This document shows, piece by piece, positions 54,383-62,653 of a DNA stretch of 64,000 bases. The translations under genes were made by a program, and so were the position numbers. Within the stretch, counting starts at the first letter, position 1, and every line of letters begins with the position of its first letter. The stretch is from assembly GCF_001697185.1 (NCBI RefSeq), contig NZ_CP014224.1:1-64000 (forward strand). The letters are read 5' to 3'. Source of the stretch: Wenyingzhuangia fucanilytica. Lineage in GTDB: Bacteria; Bacteroidota; Bacteroidia; Flavobacteriales; Flavobacteriaceae. The notes beneath the pieces are model-generated. The model ran no database searches. It was not told the DNA's origin and saw only the letters and a list, made by a program, of their open reading frames with translations.

Positions 54383-55015
54383 TTAAGATTTTACTTGAGA
54401 AAAAACATAGAACATTTCTGTTGCTATTTGTAAACTTCTCTCATTGTATTTCTCAGCTTGTTGAGGAGTATTGTCAAACGCCTTTGGGTCTTCAAAAGTA
54501 ATAGGAATACGTTTTTCTGCTCCTGCAATAAAAGGACATCCACCATCTGCTTGAGAACAAGTCATTATTGCAGCAAATTCTCCTTCAGGATTAAAAGTAT
54601 CATCTAATTTTTTAGAAAAACCAATAATAGGATGAGCATTTTGTGTGTATTTAATACTATATACTGGATTGTCTGTTTCAGAAAGTTTTTGAATTTGAAA
54701 TCCATTATTTTCTAATGTTTCTGCCACTTTAGGAAAAAGTGCTGTTGCTTCTGTTCCTCCAGAGTAACAAGAAACGTTTTTAATTCCAAAATAGGATGCC
54801 ATTGCTTGTGCCCAAACTTGAGACAAGTGACTTCTTCTTGAATTGTGTGTACAAATAAAATTGATGCGGATGTCTTGTTTGTTTTCTACTTTAGATTGAA
54901 TAAAATCAACTAAAGGTTGTAGTGTTTCTTTACGTTCCTTAGAAATACTTTCTGGTTGTAAAGTTTCAATGGTTTGTTGTATTTTATCAAATACATTTGT
55001 TTTAGTAGTAATCAT
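54383..55015 (-). CDS. low-molecular-weight phosphatase-fold arsenate reductase-like protein
   Basis: 210 residues, larger than most ArsC. The LMW-PTPase loop is C55-T-H-N-S-R-R61 (CX5R) followed by SHLSQVWAQAM. A second block FAAIMTCSQADGGCPF contributes further cysteines, and FEDPKAFDNTP carries the DP-type general acid. Proteins of this shape accompany ACR3 pumps and DUF6428 in Bacteroidota and presumably reduce As(V) to As(III) or act on a related phosphate analogue. It lies 12 bases before acr3 and 22 after DUF6428. Confidence 0.85.
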   Translation of the reverse strand: MITTKTNVFDKIQQTIETLQPESISKERKETLQPLVDFIQSKVENKQDIRINFICTHNSRRSHLSQVWAQAMASYFGIKNVSCYSGGTEATALFPKVAETLENNGFQIQKLSETDNPVYSIKYTQNAHPIIGFSKKLDDTFNPEGEFAAIMTCSQADGGCPFIAGAEKRIPITFEDPKAFDNTPQQAEKYNERSLQIATEMFYVFSQVKS

Positions 55016-55037
55016 TATATATGTTTTAGTTTATTAG

Positions 55038-55502
55038 TTAACAACATCCTCCTCCTGGAGTACAACTAGAATTGTTGTTTGTTACAGGAATGGTTTTTAG
55101 TGCTGGTTCTGGAATTCCACAATTGTCTTTTGCCAAACAATCTGTTTGTTTACTAGTTAAAAGAAAATTAGTTCCGTTAAAGTCTAAACCAAATTTACCT
55201 ATGGTCTCTGCTTGGTATTCTACTTCAATTTCTAAATCTTCTATACCCAGCGTTTTTTCTGATAATTCAATGATGTTTAATAATTTTTCTGGGTGTAATC
55301 TGTGGTCATAATCATCTGCATTCCATAGTTGAAAGTTTACCACTTCTTCCTTGCGAACAGTTCCTCCGCAGTCTATAAAATGTTTGGTTATTTTTCCTAC
55401 TTCTGTTACGTGGAAATGATTAGGCACCAAAGTATTGTCCGGCAATTGAAATGCAATGGTGTTTAATTCTTTTAATACTGATTTTACTTCTGAAATTTTC
55501 AT
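55038..55502 (-). CDS. DUF6428 protein with C-terminal Cys motif
   Basis: 154 residues. The start (MKISEVKSVLKELNTIAFQLPDNTLVPNHFHVTEVGKITKHFIDCGGTVR) matches DUF6428, a family linked to arsenic operons. The C-terminal tail CTPGGGCC, together with DCLAKDNC, gives it a likely metal(loid)-binding surface. A 21-bp operator-like element lies directly before its ATG. The role is inferred from context only; a metalloid chaperone or sensor is possible. Confidence 0.82.
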   Translation of the reverse strand: MKISEVKSVLKELNTIAFQLPDNTLVPNHFHVTEVGKITKHFIDCGGTVRKEEVVNFQLWNADDYDHRLHPEKLLNIIELSEKTLGIEDLEIEVEYQAETIGKFGLDFNGTNFLLTSKQTDCLAKDNCGIPEPALKTIPVTNNNSSCTPGGGCC

Positions 55503-55510
55503 ATCTGTTT

Positions 55511-55531
55511 ATTGCGATTTTACGATTAATA
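55511..55531. promoter_or_regulatory. operator-like element, internal copy
   Basis: Differs at only two positions from the element at 55890-55910 (19 of 21 bases shared). It lies nine bases before the DUF6428 ATG. Probable second ArsR site. Confidence 0.6.
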
Positions 55532-55544
55532 GATGCAAATTTTT

Positions 55545-55874
55545 TTAACAACAAGTTTTTTGAGAAAGATCTTGATCTAAGAATACAGCCATTACTTGTT
55601 TCATTTTAGACCAATTTTCACTGTCTATACAATAACAAACGCTTGTTCCTTCTATGCTTCCTTTTATTAGGCCTAAGTTTTTTAATTCTTTAAGATGCTG
55701 AGAAATGGTAGGTTGCGCTAAGCCTATTTCGTTTACCAAATCACCACACACACAAGAGTTTATTTTGTACAAGTATTGTAATATGGCAACTCTAGCAGGA
55801 TGAGCAAAAGCTTTTGCAAAACGAGCAATCTCATTTTGTTTGTCTGTAAATATTTCTGTTTTTACTAATCCCAT
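55545..55874 (-). CDS. arsR: ArsR/SmtB-family arsenic-responsive repressor
   Basis: 109 residues. A winged helix-turn-helix region (NSCVCGDLVNEIGLAQPTISQHLKELKNLGLIKG) carries the metalloid-binding CxC of the alpha-3 type (CVC) directly in the DNA-binding segment. The C-terminus ends in KTCC, a second thiol pair. First gene of the operon; it should repress its own transcript and let go upon binding As(III). Two near-identical 21-bp elements, one in front of arsR and one before DUF6428, are the likely targets. Confidence 0.92.
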   Translation of the reverse strand: MGLVKTEIFTDKQNEIARFAKAFAHPARVAILQYLYKINSCVCGDLVNEIGLAQPTISQHLKELKNLGLIKGSIEGTSVCYCIDSENWSKMKQVMAVFLDQDLSQKTCC

Positions 55875-55889
55875 CTCGTTGTTTTCTAT

Positions 55890-55910
55890 ATTGCAATATT
55901 ACGATTAATA
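55890..55910. promoter_or_regulatory. operator-like element upstream of arsR
   Basis: 21-bp element with the perfect 12-bp palindrome ATATTGCAATAT overlapping its left side (55888-55899). It covers the probable -7 element (TAATATTG on the minus strand) of arsR, with a TTTG 18 bases upstream. Its copy lies at 55511-55531. Confidence 0.65.
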
Positions 55911-55998
55911 TTTGTTTCTCAAAATAATTAATTAAAATAAATTTTATTTAAGAATATCTTAGTTTGTAGTTTAAGAAAATAATACAGTTTAAAAAGTA

Positions 55999-56595
55999 TT
56001 ATTTTTTAGGAAAAACAGTTTTACTAAAAAACAATAAAATCATTACTCCAATGGTAATAGCACTATCGGCAACGTTAAAAATGGCATTAAAAAAAGTAAA
56101 GTAATTTCCGCCCACACCAGGAATCCATTCAGGAAGATTTCCTTGCCAAATAGGGAAATACAGCATATCAACCACTTTTCCATGAAATAAATCACCATAG
56201 GCATTCGCTGTATCTAAAGTAGCCAATTGTCCGTAAGAATCGGTAAATAATACTCCGTAGAATACAGAGTCTATAATATTCCCTAAGGCTCCACAAAAAA
56301 TTAATGAAACCGAAATAATTAATAAGTCGTGTGCTTTTTCTTTAATACTTTTTCTTAACCAATATCCAATACCTACAATAGCACAAAGACGGAATAAGGT
56401 TAAAACAAGTTTTCCTGTTCTTCCTCCTAATTCAGTTCCCCAAGCAGCTCCATTGTTTTCTATAAAGTGAATTCTAAACCAATCAAAAACATAAATTTCT
56501 TCTCCTAGTTGAAAATTTGTTTTGATGTAAATTTTACTGATTTGGTCAATCAATAGAACGATAACAATAAGTAAAATAGATTTTTTTGTATTCAT
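55999..56595 (-). CDS. lspA: lipoprotein signal peptidase (signal peptidase II)
   Basis: 198 residues from the ATG at 56595 (an upstream ATG at 56622 would add nine residues). Four transmembrane segments. The catalytic aspartates lie in GALGNIIDSVFYG and FNVADSAITIG, and the conserved NNGAAWG is present. It cleaves the signal peptide of prolipoproteins, of which this window encodes at least six. It follows the DksA-like gene and ileS on the same strand. Confidence 0.95.
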   Translation of the reverse strand: MNTKKSILLIVIVLLIDQISKIYIKTNFQLGEEIYVFDWFRIHFIENNGAAWGTELGGRTGKLVLTLFRLCAIVGIGYWLRKSIKEKAHDLLIISVSLIFCGALGNIIDSVFYGVLFTDSYGQLATLDTANAYGDLFHGKVVDMLYFPIWQGNLPEWIPGVGGNYFTFFNAIFNVADSAITIGVMILLFFSKTVFPKK

Positions 56596-56671
56596 GTTAT
56601 TTGTAAAAAGAAAAGTTTGCAACCGAAATTACAAACTTTTTATATGGCAATTTTAAAAGGAATTCCTTTTA

Positions 56672-57061
56672 TTATTTATTTTCTGCATTTTTGGCGTCAA
56701 TACTTAGGGTAGCATGTGGCACCAATTTTAAGCGCTCTTTTCTGATTAATTTACCTGTAGCACGACAAACTCCATAAGTTTTGTTCTCTATACGTAACAA
56801 AGCGTTTTTTAAATCGCGAATAAATTTTTCTTGACGAATAGCCAACTGTACGTTTGCTTCTTTAGACATGGTCTCAGAACCTTCTTCAAAAGCTTTAAAC
56901 TGTGGAGAGGTATCGTCTGTGTTGTTAGAGCTACCGTTTTTATATGAACTTTGTAGAATTTCTAAATCTTTTTTAGCTCTTTCAATTTTCTTTAAAATGA
57001 TTTCTTTAAACTCAGCTAAATCTTTATCGCTGTATACTACTTTTTCATCTGCCGTTGCCAT
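56672..57061 (-). CDS. TraR/DksA-family protein with degenerate zinc finger
   Basis: 129 residues. A helical hairpin region (residues 12-90) is followed by the DksA-type C-terminal motif TYGVCRATGKLIRKERLKLVPHATLSI. In classical members four cysteines bind zinc (CxxC...CxxC), but here only Cys99 is left; the second position is Thr102 and the last pair is Ser120 and Asp122-like residues. The fold may be kept without zinc. Five bases after ileS and 76 before lspA, so the three form one operon. Confidence 0.88.
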   Translation of the reverse strand: MATADEKVVYSDKDLAEFKEIILKKIERAKKDLEILQSSYKNGSSNNTDDTSPQFKAFEEGSETMSKEANVQLAIRQEKFIRDLKNALLRIENKTYGVCRATGKLIRKERLKLVPHATLSIDAKNAENK

Positions 57062-57066
57062 AACTT

Positions 57067-60000
57067 TTAGATTTTATGAATGAATATTTTACTTTTTACA
57101 TCGTCGAATTCAATATCCAAACCATCATTTAGTTCGTTTACAAATTCTAGTTGATTAGTCAAGGTTTCACTCTTAATATAATCTTGGTTGGTATTTACTG
57201 CTTGTTCTAGTACTTCGTTAACAACAATAGATAATTTAATCTTATCGGTAACTTCTAAACCTGAATCTTTTCTTAGGTTTTGTACTCTATTTACCAGTTC
57301 TCTTGCAACACCTTCGTTTTTCAAATCATCAGAAATGGTAACATCTAAGGCAACTGTCAATCCTCCTTGGTTTACAACTAACCAACCTTCAATATCTTGA
57401 GAGCTAATCTCAACTTCTTCCTGTGTTAAATCTACTAAATTTTCTTCAATCTTGATAGAAATTTTACCTTCACGCTCTAATTTAGCAATGTCATCTTGCG
57501 TAAATTTTTGAATTTCAGCACCTACCAATTTCATGTTCTTTCCAAAACGAGGTCCTAAAACTTTAAAATTAGGCTTAATGTTCTTTACTAATACTCCAGA
57601 AGCGTCGTCTAATAAATCAATTTCTTTAACGTTTACTTCTGATAATATTAAATCCTGAACAGCTAAAATATCTTCTCTTTGTTGGCTGTCTAATACAGGA
57701 ATCATAATTTTTTGTAACGGTTGACGTACCTTAATCATTTCCTTTTTACGTAAAGACAATACCATTGATGATATTTGTTGAGCCTTTTGCATTTTACGCT
57801 CTAAGTTCTCATCTATAGCAGAAACATCTGCTTTTGGGAACTCGGCCAAATGTACTGACTCATGGTTTTCTAAATGTGTTGCAGATGTTAAATCTTTGTA
57901 AAGATTATCCATAAAAAATGGCGCAACAGGAGCACTTAATTTAGCTACAGTTAACATACAAGTATAAAGTGTTTGGTATGCTGATATTTTATCAGTACCA
58001 TAGTCTCCTTTCCAGAAACGTCTTCTGCTTAAACGTACAAACCAATTTGATAGATTCTCAGTAACAAAGTTCTGAATTTCACGAGTGGCTTTTGTAGCCT
58101 CGTATTCATTGTAAAACTTATCAGTCTTTAAAATCAACGTATTTAACTCTGATAAAATCCAACGATCTATTTCTGGTCTATCCTCTAATTTGATGTCTGC
58201 TTCAGCGTACTTAAATCCATCAATATTAGCATATAAAGTAAAGAAAGAATACGTGTTGTATAATGTTCCAAAGAATTTACGTCTTACTTCATCTACTCCT
58301 TCTAAGTCAAATTTTAAGTTATCCCAAGGGTTTGCATTAGAAATCATGTACCAACGTGTTGCATCAGGTCCATACTGATCCATCGTTGTAAACGGGTCAA
58401 TACCATTTCCTAAACGCTTAGACATTTTTTTACCGTGTTTGTCTAAAACCAATCCGTTTGATACTACATTTTTATAAGCAACATTGTCAAAAACCATGGT
58501 GCTAATGGCGTGTAAAGTATAGAACCAACCACGAGTTTGGTCTACTCCTTCTGCAATAAAATCAGCAGGATAGAATTCTCTGTTGTCTATCAACTCTTTG
58601 TTTTCAAAAGGATAATGTTGTTGTGCATATGGCATAGCACCAGAGTCAAACCAAACATCAATAAGGTCTGCTTCACGTTTCATTGGTTGTCCTTTTGGAG
58701 AAACTAAGGTAATAGCATCTACTACATTTTTATGTAAGTCTATGTTGTCGTAGTTCTCATCAGACATGTTTCCAACTTCAAAAGCATCAAAACTTGTAGG
58801 GTTTTCAATTCCAGCAGCTTTGGCTTTTTCTATTTCAGTTTTTAATTCTTCAACAGAACTAATCAATATTTCTTCTGTACCATCTTCGGTTCTCCAAATA
58901 GGTAATGGAATTCCCCAATAACGAGAACGAGATAAGTTCCAGTCATTTGCATTTTTTAACCAGTTTCCAAAACGACCGGTTCCGGTAGATTCAGGTTTCC
59001 AGTTAATAGTCTCGTTTAATTCGTGCATACGGTCTTTAACCTCCGTAACTTTTATAAACCAAGAATCTAATGGGTAGTATAAAATAGGCTTGTCAGTTCT
59101 CCAACAATGTGGGTAACTGTGCTTGTATTTTTCTACATTAAAAGCTTTGTTTTCTTCTTTTAGTTGAATGGCAATTTCTACATCTACAGATTTTTCTGGA
59201 GCTTCGCCATCATTGTAATATTCATTTTTTACGTATTTCCCTGCATGAGGTCCTACTTGTGATCTGAATCTCCCTTGTAAATCTACTAAAGGAACTGGAT
59301 TTTCATTCTCATCTAAAACCAACATTGGTGGTATTTCTGGAGTAGCATTTTTAGCTACAAAAGCATCATCTGCACCAAAAGTAGGAGCAGTGTGTACAAT
59401 ACCTGTTCCGTCTTCGGTAGTAACAAAATCTCCAGTAATTACTCTAAAAGCATTTTCAGGATTTTCATATGGCAATGCCCAAGGCAATAATTGTTCATAT
59501 TTAATTCCTTCTAAGTCTTTACCTAAAAATGTTTCTCCAACTAAAAATGGTATTTTTTTATCTCCTTGCTTATAAGCTTGTAGATCTTCCTCAGTTGATA
59601 CAGTAGCAAACTTTTTTCCAAATTGTTTTCCAACTAAGTTTTTAGCCAAGATAACGTTGATAGGTTCAAAAGTATATTGATTGTATGATTTTACTAAAAC
59701 ATACTCGATTTTTGGCCCTACGGTTAAGGCTGTGTTACTTGGTAAAGTCCATGGAGTAGTTGTCCATGCTAATAAATGTACTTCGGCTAAGTTTTGTAAA
59801 CTAGCAGGAAGTGTTTCTTTAATAGCTTTAAACTGAGCAACAATAGTAGTATCTGTAACATCTTGATACGCTCCAGGTTGATTAATTTCGTGAGAACTTA
59901 ATCCTGTTCCAGCTTTAGGAGAATATGGTTGAATGGTATATCCTTTATAAATCAAATTCTTTTTATAAATCTGACCTAATAACCACCATACAGACTCCAT

Positions 60001-60471
60001 GTATTTTGGCTTGTAGGTTACATATGGATTTTCCATATCTACCCAATATCCAATACGCTCGGTTAAATTGTTCCAAATATCTGTGTATTTCATCACTGCT
60101 TTTTTACAAGCAATGTTGTATTCTTCAATAGATATTTTTGTACCAATATCTTCTTTGGTAATTCCCAATTCTTTTTCAACTCCCAATTCTACAGGCAAAC
60201 CATGCGTATCCCAACCAGCTTTACGCTGAACTTTAAACCCTTTCATGGTTTTAAAACGAGGGTAAACATCTTTAATAGTTCTTCCTAAAACGTGATGAAT
60301 TCCTGGCAATCCGTTTGCAGATGGAGGTCCTTCAAAAAACACATATGGTTCTTTTCCTTCTCTAGCATCAATACTTTTTTGAAAGATGTTGTTTTCTTGC
60401 CAAAACTTAAGTGTTTCAGATGCAATATTGGTTAAACTTAATCCTTTGTGTTCTTTGAAATTTGCACTCAT
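57067..60471 (-). CDS. ileS: isoleucyl-tRNA synthetase, type 2, with altered HIGH motif
   Basis: 1134 residues, the length and pattern of the eukaryote-like IleRS2 (GLPxxxHxxG...TIKDVYPRF, WDTHGLPVELGVEKELGI). The class I signature, normally HxGH, reads GIHH at residues 57-60 (PGIHHVLGR). The KMSKR loop is intact (KKMSKR, Met683). The editing domain region has TTPWTLPSNTAL and the C-terminus lacks the zinc-finger of type 1 enzymes. IleRS2 is intrinsically tolerant to mupirocin, and GxHH variants have been reported to be hyper-resistant. First gene of the ileS-dksA-like-lspA group. Confidence 0.96.
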   Translation of the reverse strand: MSANFKEHKGLSLTNIASETLKFWQENNIFQKSIDAREGKEPYVFFEGPPSANGLPGIHHVLGRTIKDVYPRFKTMKGFKVQRKAGWDTHGLPVELGVEKELGITKEDIGTKISIEEYNIACKKAVMKYTDIWNNLTERIGYWVDMENPYVTYKPKYMESVWWLLGQIYKKNLIYKGYTIQPYSPKAGTGLSSHEINQPGAYQDVTDTTIVAQFKAIKETLPASLQNLAEVHLLAWTTTPWTLPSNTALTVGPKIEYVLVKSYNQYTFEPINVILAKNLVGKQFGKKFATVSTEEDLQAYKQGDKKIPFLVGETFLGKDLEGIKYEQLLPWALPYENPENAFRVITGDFVTTEDGTGIVHTAPTFGADDAFVAKNATPEIPPMLVLDENENPVPLVDLQGRFRSQVGPHAGKYVKNEYYNDGEAPEKSVDVEIAIQLKEENKAFNVEKYKHSYPHCWRTDKPILYYPLDSWFIKVTEVKDRMHELNETINWKPESTGTGRFGNWLKNANDWNLSRSRYWGIPLPIWRTEDGTEEILISSVEELKTEIEKAKAAGIENPTSFDAFEVGNMSDENYDNIDLHKNVVDAITLVSPKGQPMKREADLIDVWFDSGAMPYAQQHYPFENKELIDNREFYPADFIAEGVDQTRGWFYTLHAISTMVFDNVAYKNVVSNGLVLDKHGKKMSKRLGNGIDPFTTMDQYGPDATRWYMISNANPWDNLKFDLEGVDEVRRKFFGTLYNTYSFFTLYANIDGFKYAEADIKLEDRPEIDRWILSELNTLILKTDKFYNEYEATKATREIQNFVTENLSNWFVRLSRRRFWKGDYGTDKISAYQTLYTCMLTVAKLSAPVAPFFMDNLYKDLTSATHLENHESVHLAEFPKADVSAIDENLERKMQKAQQISSMVLSLRKKEMIKVRQPLQKIMIPVLDSQQREDILAVQDLILSEVNVKEIDLLDDASGVLVKNIKPNFKVLGPRFGKNMKLVGAEIQKFTQDDIAKLEREGKISIKIEENLVDLTQEEVEISSQDIEGWLVVNQGGLTVALDVTISDDLKNEGVARELVNRVQNLRKDSGLEVTDKIKLSIVVNEVLEQAVNTNQDYIKSETLTNQLEFVNELNDGLDIEFDDVKSKIFIHKI

Positions 60472-60496
60472 TTTATTGGGTATTCAATTTGGACTG

Positions 60497-60527
60497 CAAA
60501 AATACTGTTTTAATTGATGATTAACAA
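60497..60527 (-). promoter_or_regulatory. promoter of ileS (TTG-N20-TATTTTTG)
   Basis: Minus strand: TTG at 60527-60525 and the -7 box TATTTTTG at 60504-60497 with a 20-base spacer. Transcript start expected about 20 bases before the ATG. Confidence 0.55.
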
Positions 60528-60574
60528 TAGGATAGTCTAAAATGAATGCTGAGATAAATAAGATAAAATATTTG

Positions 60575-60582
60575 TATTTTTG
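60575..60582 (+). promoter_or_regulatory. possible -7 box TATTTTTG of the small secreted protein gene
   Basis: Exact TAnnTTTG match, 23 bases before the ATG at 60606. No -33 element at the right distance. Confidence 0.35.
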
Positions 60583-60605
60583 GCGCAAATATTACTATTG
60601 TAAAT

Positions 60606-61169
60606 ATGTATCAAAAAATATTAATTGTATTATTATTAGTAGCGTTTCAAAACAATTTGTCTGCTCAGGATTTTTTGAAATCAAAATGGGGAGATTCTAA
60701 AAGTGAAGTGATATCTACGATTACTGATAAATATATTCTAGAAGATTCTAAAATATATGTAATAAATTCTACGATAGCAGATTTAGCAATTGATGTGGTT
60801 TATCATTTTGAAAATGATAAATTGGTTCATGGAGTACTATCTTTAAAGGAAAAGTTGTTAAACGAAGAGAAGTATAAAAATAGTTACAGAGCTTTAAAAG
60901 AAGTGTTAATTAAAAAATATGGCGAGCCGATAACAGATAGGTCGGTGGTGATTGATGAACTTTATAATTACAGCGATTTAGGTAAGCATCATGAAATTCA
61001 ACGAGGAGATTTAAAATATTATACCGAATGGGAACACCAAAAAACAGAAATTAAAATGTTTCTTGGTGGTGTGAATAATCAGATATCAATGACTTTAAAT
61101 TATAAAGTTATTGGAGGGTATGAAGCTTTAGATGAAGAAAAGAAAATTGATATTTGGGATAAGTTGTAA
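60606..61169 (+). CDS. small secreted protein of unknown function
   Basis: 187 residues with a signal peptide (KILIVLLLVAFQNNLSAQ). The mature part begins DFLKSKWGDSKSEVISTI and is mixed alpha/beta (VVYHFENDKLVHGVLSLKEKLL, EVLIKKYGEP), reminiscent of small periplasmic domains that start with a WG(D/M)S motif. No catalytic residues recognised. Divergent from ileS and convergent with the DnaJ-type gene. Confidence 0.7.
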   Translation: MYQKILIVLLLVAFQNNLSAQDFLKSKWGDSKSEVISTITDKYILEDSKIYVINSTIADLAIDVVYHFENDKLVHGVLSLKEKLLNEEKYKNSYRALKEVLIKKYGEPITDRSVVIDELYNYSDLGKHHEIQRGDLKYYTEWEHQKTEIKMFLGGVNNQISMTLNYKVIGGYEALDEEKKIDIWDKL

Positions 61170-61173
61170 AATT

Positions 61174-61914
61174 TTAAATGCCTCTTTCTTTTTTAATGGT
61201 TTCGTAAGCTTCTTGTATTTTCTGAAATTTTTCTTGAGCTCCTTTTAAATGTTCCTCTCCCAAATGTGCTAATTTGTCTGGGTGATGTTCTTTAACTAAT
61301 CTTCTATAAGCTTTTTTAATAGTATCATTATCATCAGTTTTAGAAACTTCTAAAATTTGATATGCAGATTCTGAATTATCATAAAACATAGCTTTTATAG
61401 AGTTAAAACTAGCTTGGTTGATATACAGATAATTTGCAATGGTTTGAATGGCTTGTACTTCGGAGTCGGCAACATGACCATCAGATTTTGCTATGGCAAA
61501 TAAAAAATGAATTAGTTGTGCTCTAGACTCAGGTGTCATATGGTTTCTTATTTGCGTACAAACTTCTTGAGTAGATAAAGAAGTGTCGTTAATAATTCCC
61601 TTAAACAACTTAAAAGCATTGTTGGCTCTGTCTTTACCGTACATCTGAACAAAATAATTACGAACATAGTCTAGTTCTTTTTGTAATATTTTTCCGTCAG
61701 CTTTAATAACAACTGCCGATAAAAAAAGTAGGCTAATTTCAAAATCTCCAGCTTGTGTGGTTCTACTAGTGTAAGTATTGTTTTTTTGAAATTCTGAATA
61801 GTCAGAGGTAGCGCCTTTAAGTGCAGATCCTATTAAATATCCTAAAGCAGCTCCAATAGGTCCTCCTGCAGCCCATCCTATTCCGGCACCAATCCAACTT
61901 GCAAATTTTTTCAT
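61174..61914 (-). CDS. TerB-like / J-domain co-chaperone (DjlA-like)
   Basis: 246 residues. A glycine-rich membrane-associating segment (IGAGIGWAAGGPIGAALGYLIGSAL) at the N-terminus is followed by a TerB-like helical domain (about 55-170) and a C-terminal J domain with the HPD motif (YRRLVKEHHPDKLAHLGEEHLKGAQEKFQKIQEAYETIKKERG). The architecture equals that of DjlA, which stimulates DnaK at the inner membrane. Confidence 0.88.
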   Translation of the reverse strand: MKKFASWIGAGIGWAAGGPIGAALGYLIGSALKGATSDYSEFQKNNTYTSRTTQAGDFEISLLFLSAVVIKADGKILQKELDYVRNYFVQMYGKDRANNAFKLFKGIINDTSLSTQEVCTQIRNHMTPESRAQLIHFLFAIAKSDGHVADSEVQAIQTIANYLYINQASFNSIKAMFYDNSESAYQILEVSKTDDNDTIKKAYRRLVKEHHPDKLAHLGEEHLKGAQEKFQKIQEAYETIKKERGI

Positions 61915-62096
61915 TTAAATATATTTTTAAGAATGCTTAAAAAATAGCATCCTGATTGTTGTAGGTCTATAAAGAAACAAGAATCTTGCCTTAATTTGAT
62001 TCGGAAAAAATGTCAGTATAATGTTCATAAATCAACAAGGTTTTGTTTCTATGTCGATAAAATGTCACACTGTAAGGTTTTGGAATATTTATTGTC

Positions 62097-62104
62097 TAAA
62101 TTTG
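62097..62104 (+). promoter_or_regulatory. probable -7 box TAAATTTG of the bacilliredoxin gene
   Basis: Exact TAnnTTTG match; transcription is expected to start near 62109. A TTTG at 62079-62082 is 14 bases upstream, shorter than usual. Confidence 0.45.
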
Positions 62105-62110
62105 CATAAC

Positions 62111-62130
62111 GATTCAAAGATCTTTGAATC
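62111..62130. promoter_or_regulatory. perfect 20-bp palindrome at the predicted transcript start
   Basis: GATTCAAAGATCTTTGAATC reads the same on both strands. It begins seven bases after the -7 box and would form either a dimeric-regulator operator or a 5' hairpin of the mRNA. Confidence 0.7.
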
Positions 62131-62161
62131 ATTAATTTATTGAAATTTAAAGTATATACAT

Positions 62162-62575
62162 ATGTATCCACAAGAATTAACGGCTCCAATGGAGGCACAA
62201 TTAGTACAAGCAGGAGTAACAGCATTAAAATCTCCAGCAGATGTTGAATCATTTATCGCAAAAGAAGGAACTGCATTAGTAGTAGTGAATTCAGTTTGTG
62301 GTTGTGCGGCAGGAACAGCAAGACCAGGAGTGATTGCTTCTTTACAAAATTCAAAATTACCTACTAGTTTAGGGACTGTTTTTGCAGGAGTTGATGGACC
62401 AGCGGTTCAAAAAGCACGTGAATTTATGATTCCTTTTCCTCCATCATCACCAGCAGTTGCTTTGTTTAAGGATGGACAATTAGTACACATGTTAGAGCGT
62501 CATCACATTGAAGGGCATTCTGCAGAAGCTATTGCAGCAAACTTGTCTGGAGCTTACGATGAGTATTGTAAATAA
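62162..62575 (+). CDS. bacilliredoxin (BrxA/BrxB family)
   Basis: 137 residues of the YphP/YqiW type. The redox motif is Cys46-Gly-Cys48 in [17 protein letters not shown], with a thioredoxin-like rest. Bacillus members remove bacillithiol from proteins; in Bacteroidota it is a thiol oxidoreductase of likely similar duty. The gene starts with ATG at 62162, follows a palindrome in its leader, and ends in a strong terminator. Confidence 0.9.
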   Translation: MYPQELTAPMEAQLVQAGVTALKSPADVESFIAKEGTALVVVNSVCGCAAGTARPGVIASLQNSKLPTSLGTVFAGVDGPAVQKAREFMIPFPPSSPAVALFKDGQLVHMLERHHIEGHSAEAIAANLSGAYDEYCK

Positions 62576-62594
62576 GAAATTGTAAAAGCAAATA

Positions 62595-62632
62595 AAAAAG
62601 CCCCTTTAAATTAATTTAAAGGGGCTTTTTTA
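62595..62632. terminator. intrinsic terminator after the bacilliredoxin gene
   Basis: 18-base self-complementary arms AAAAAGCCCCTTTAAATT / AATTTAAAGGGGCTTTTT, with a T-run for both directions. Between convergent genes. Confidence 0.9.
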
Positions 62633-62653
62633 TTAAAGATAATAGTCAGTATT

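Larger units (their letters stand above)
61915..62161. other. 247-base spacer with promoter and palindrome
   Basis: Divergent region between the DjlA-like gene and the bacilliredoxin gene. No ORF or RNA gene is seen. It holds the box TAAATTTG at 62097-62104 and a 20-bp palindrome at 62111-62130. Confidence 0.5.
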
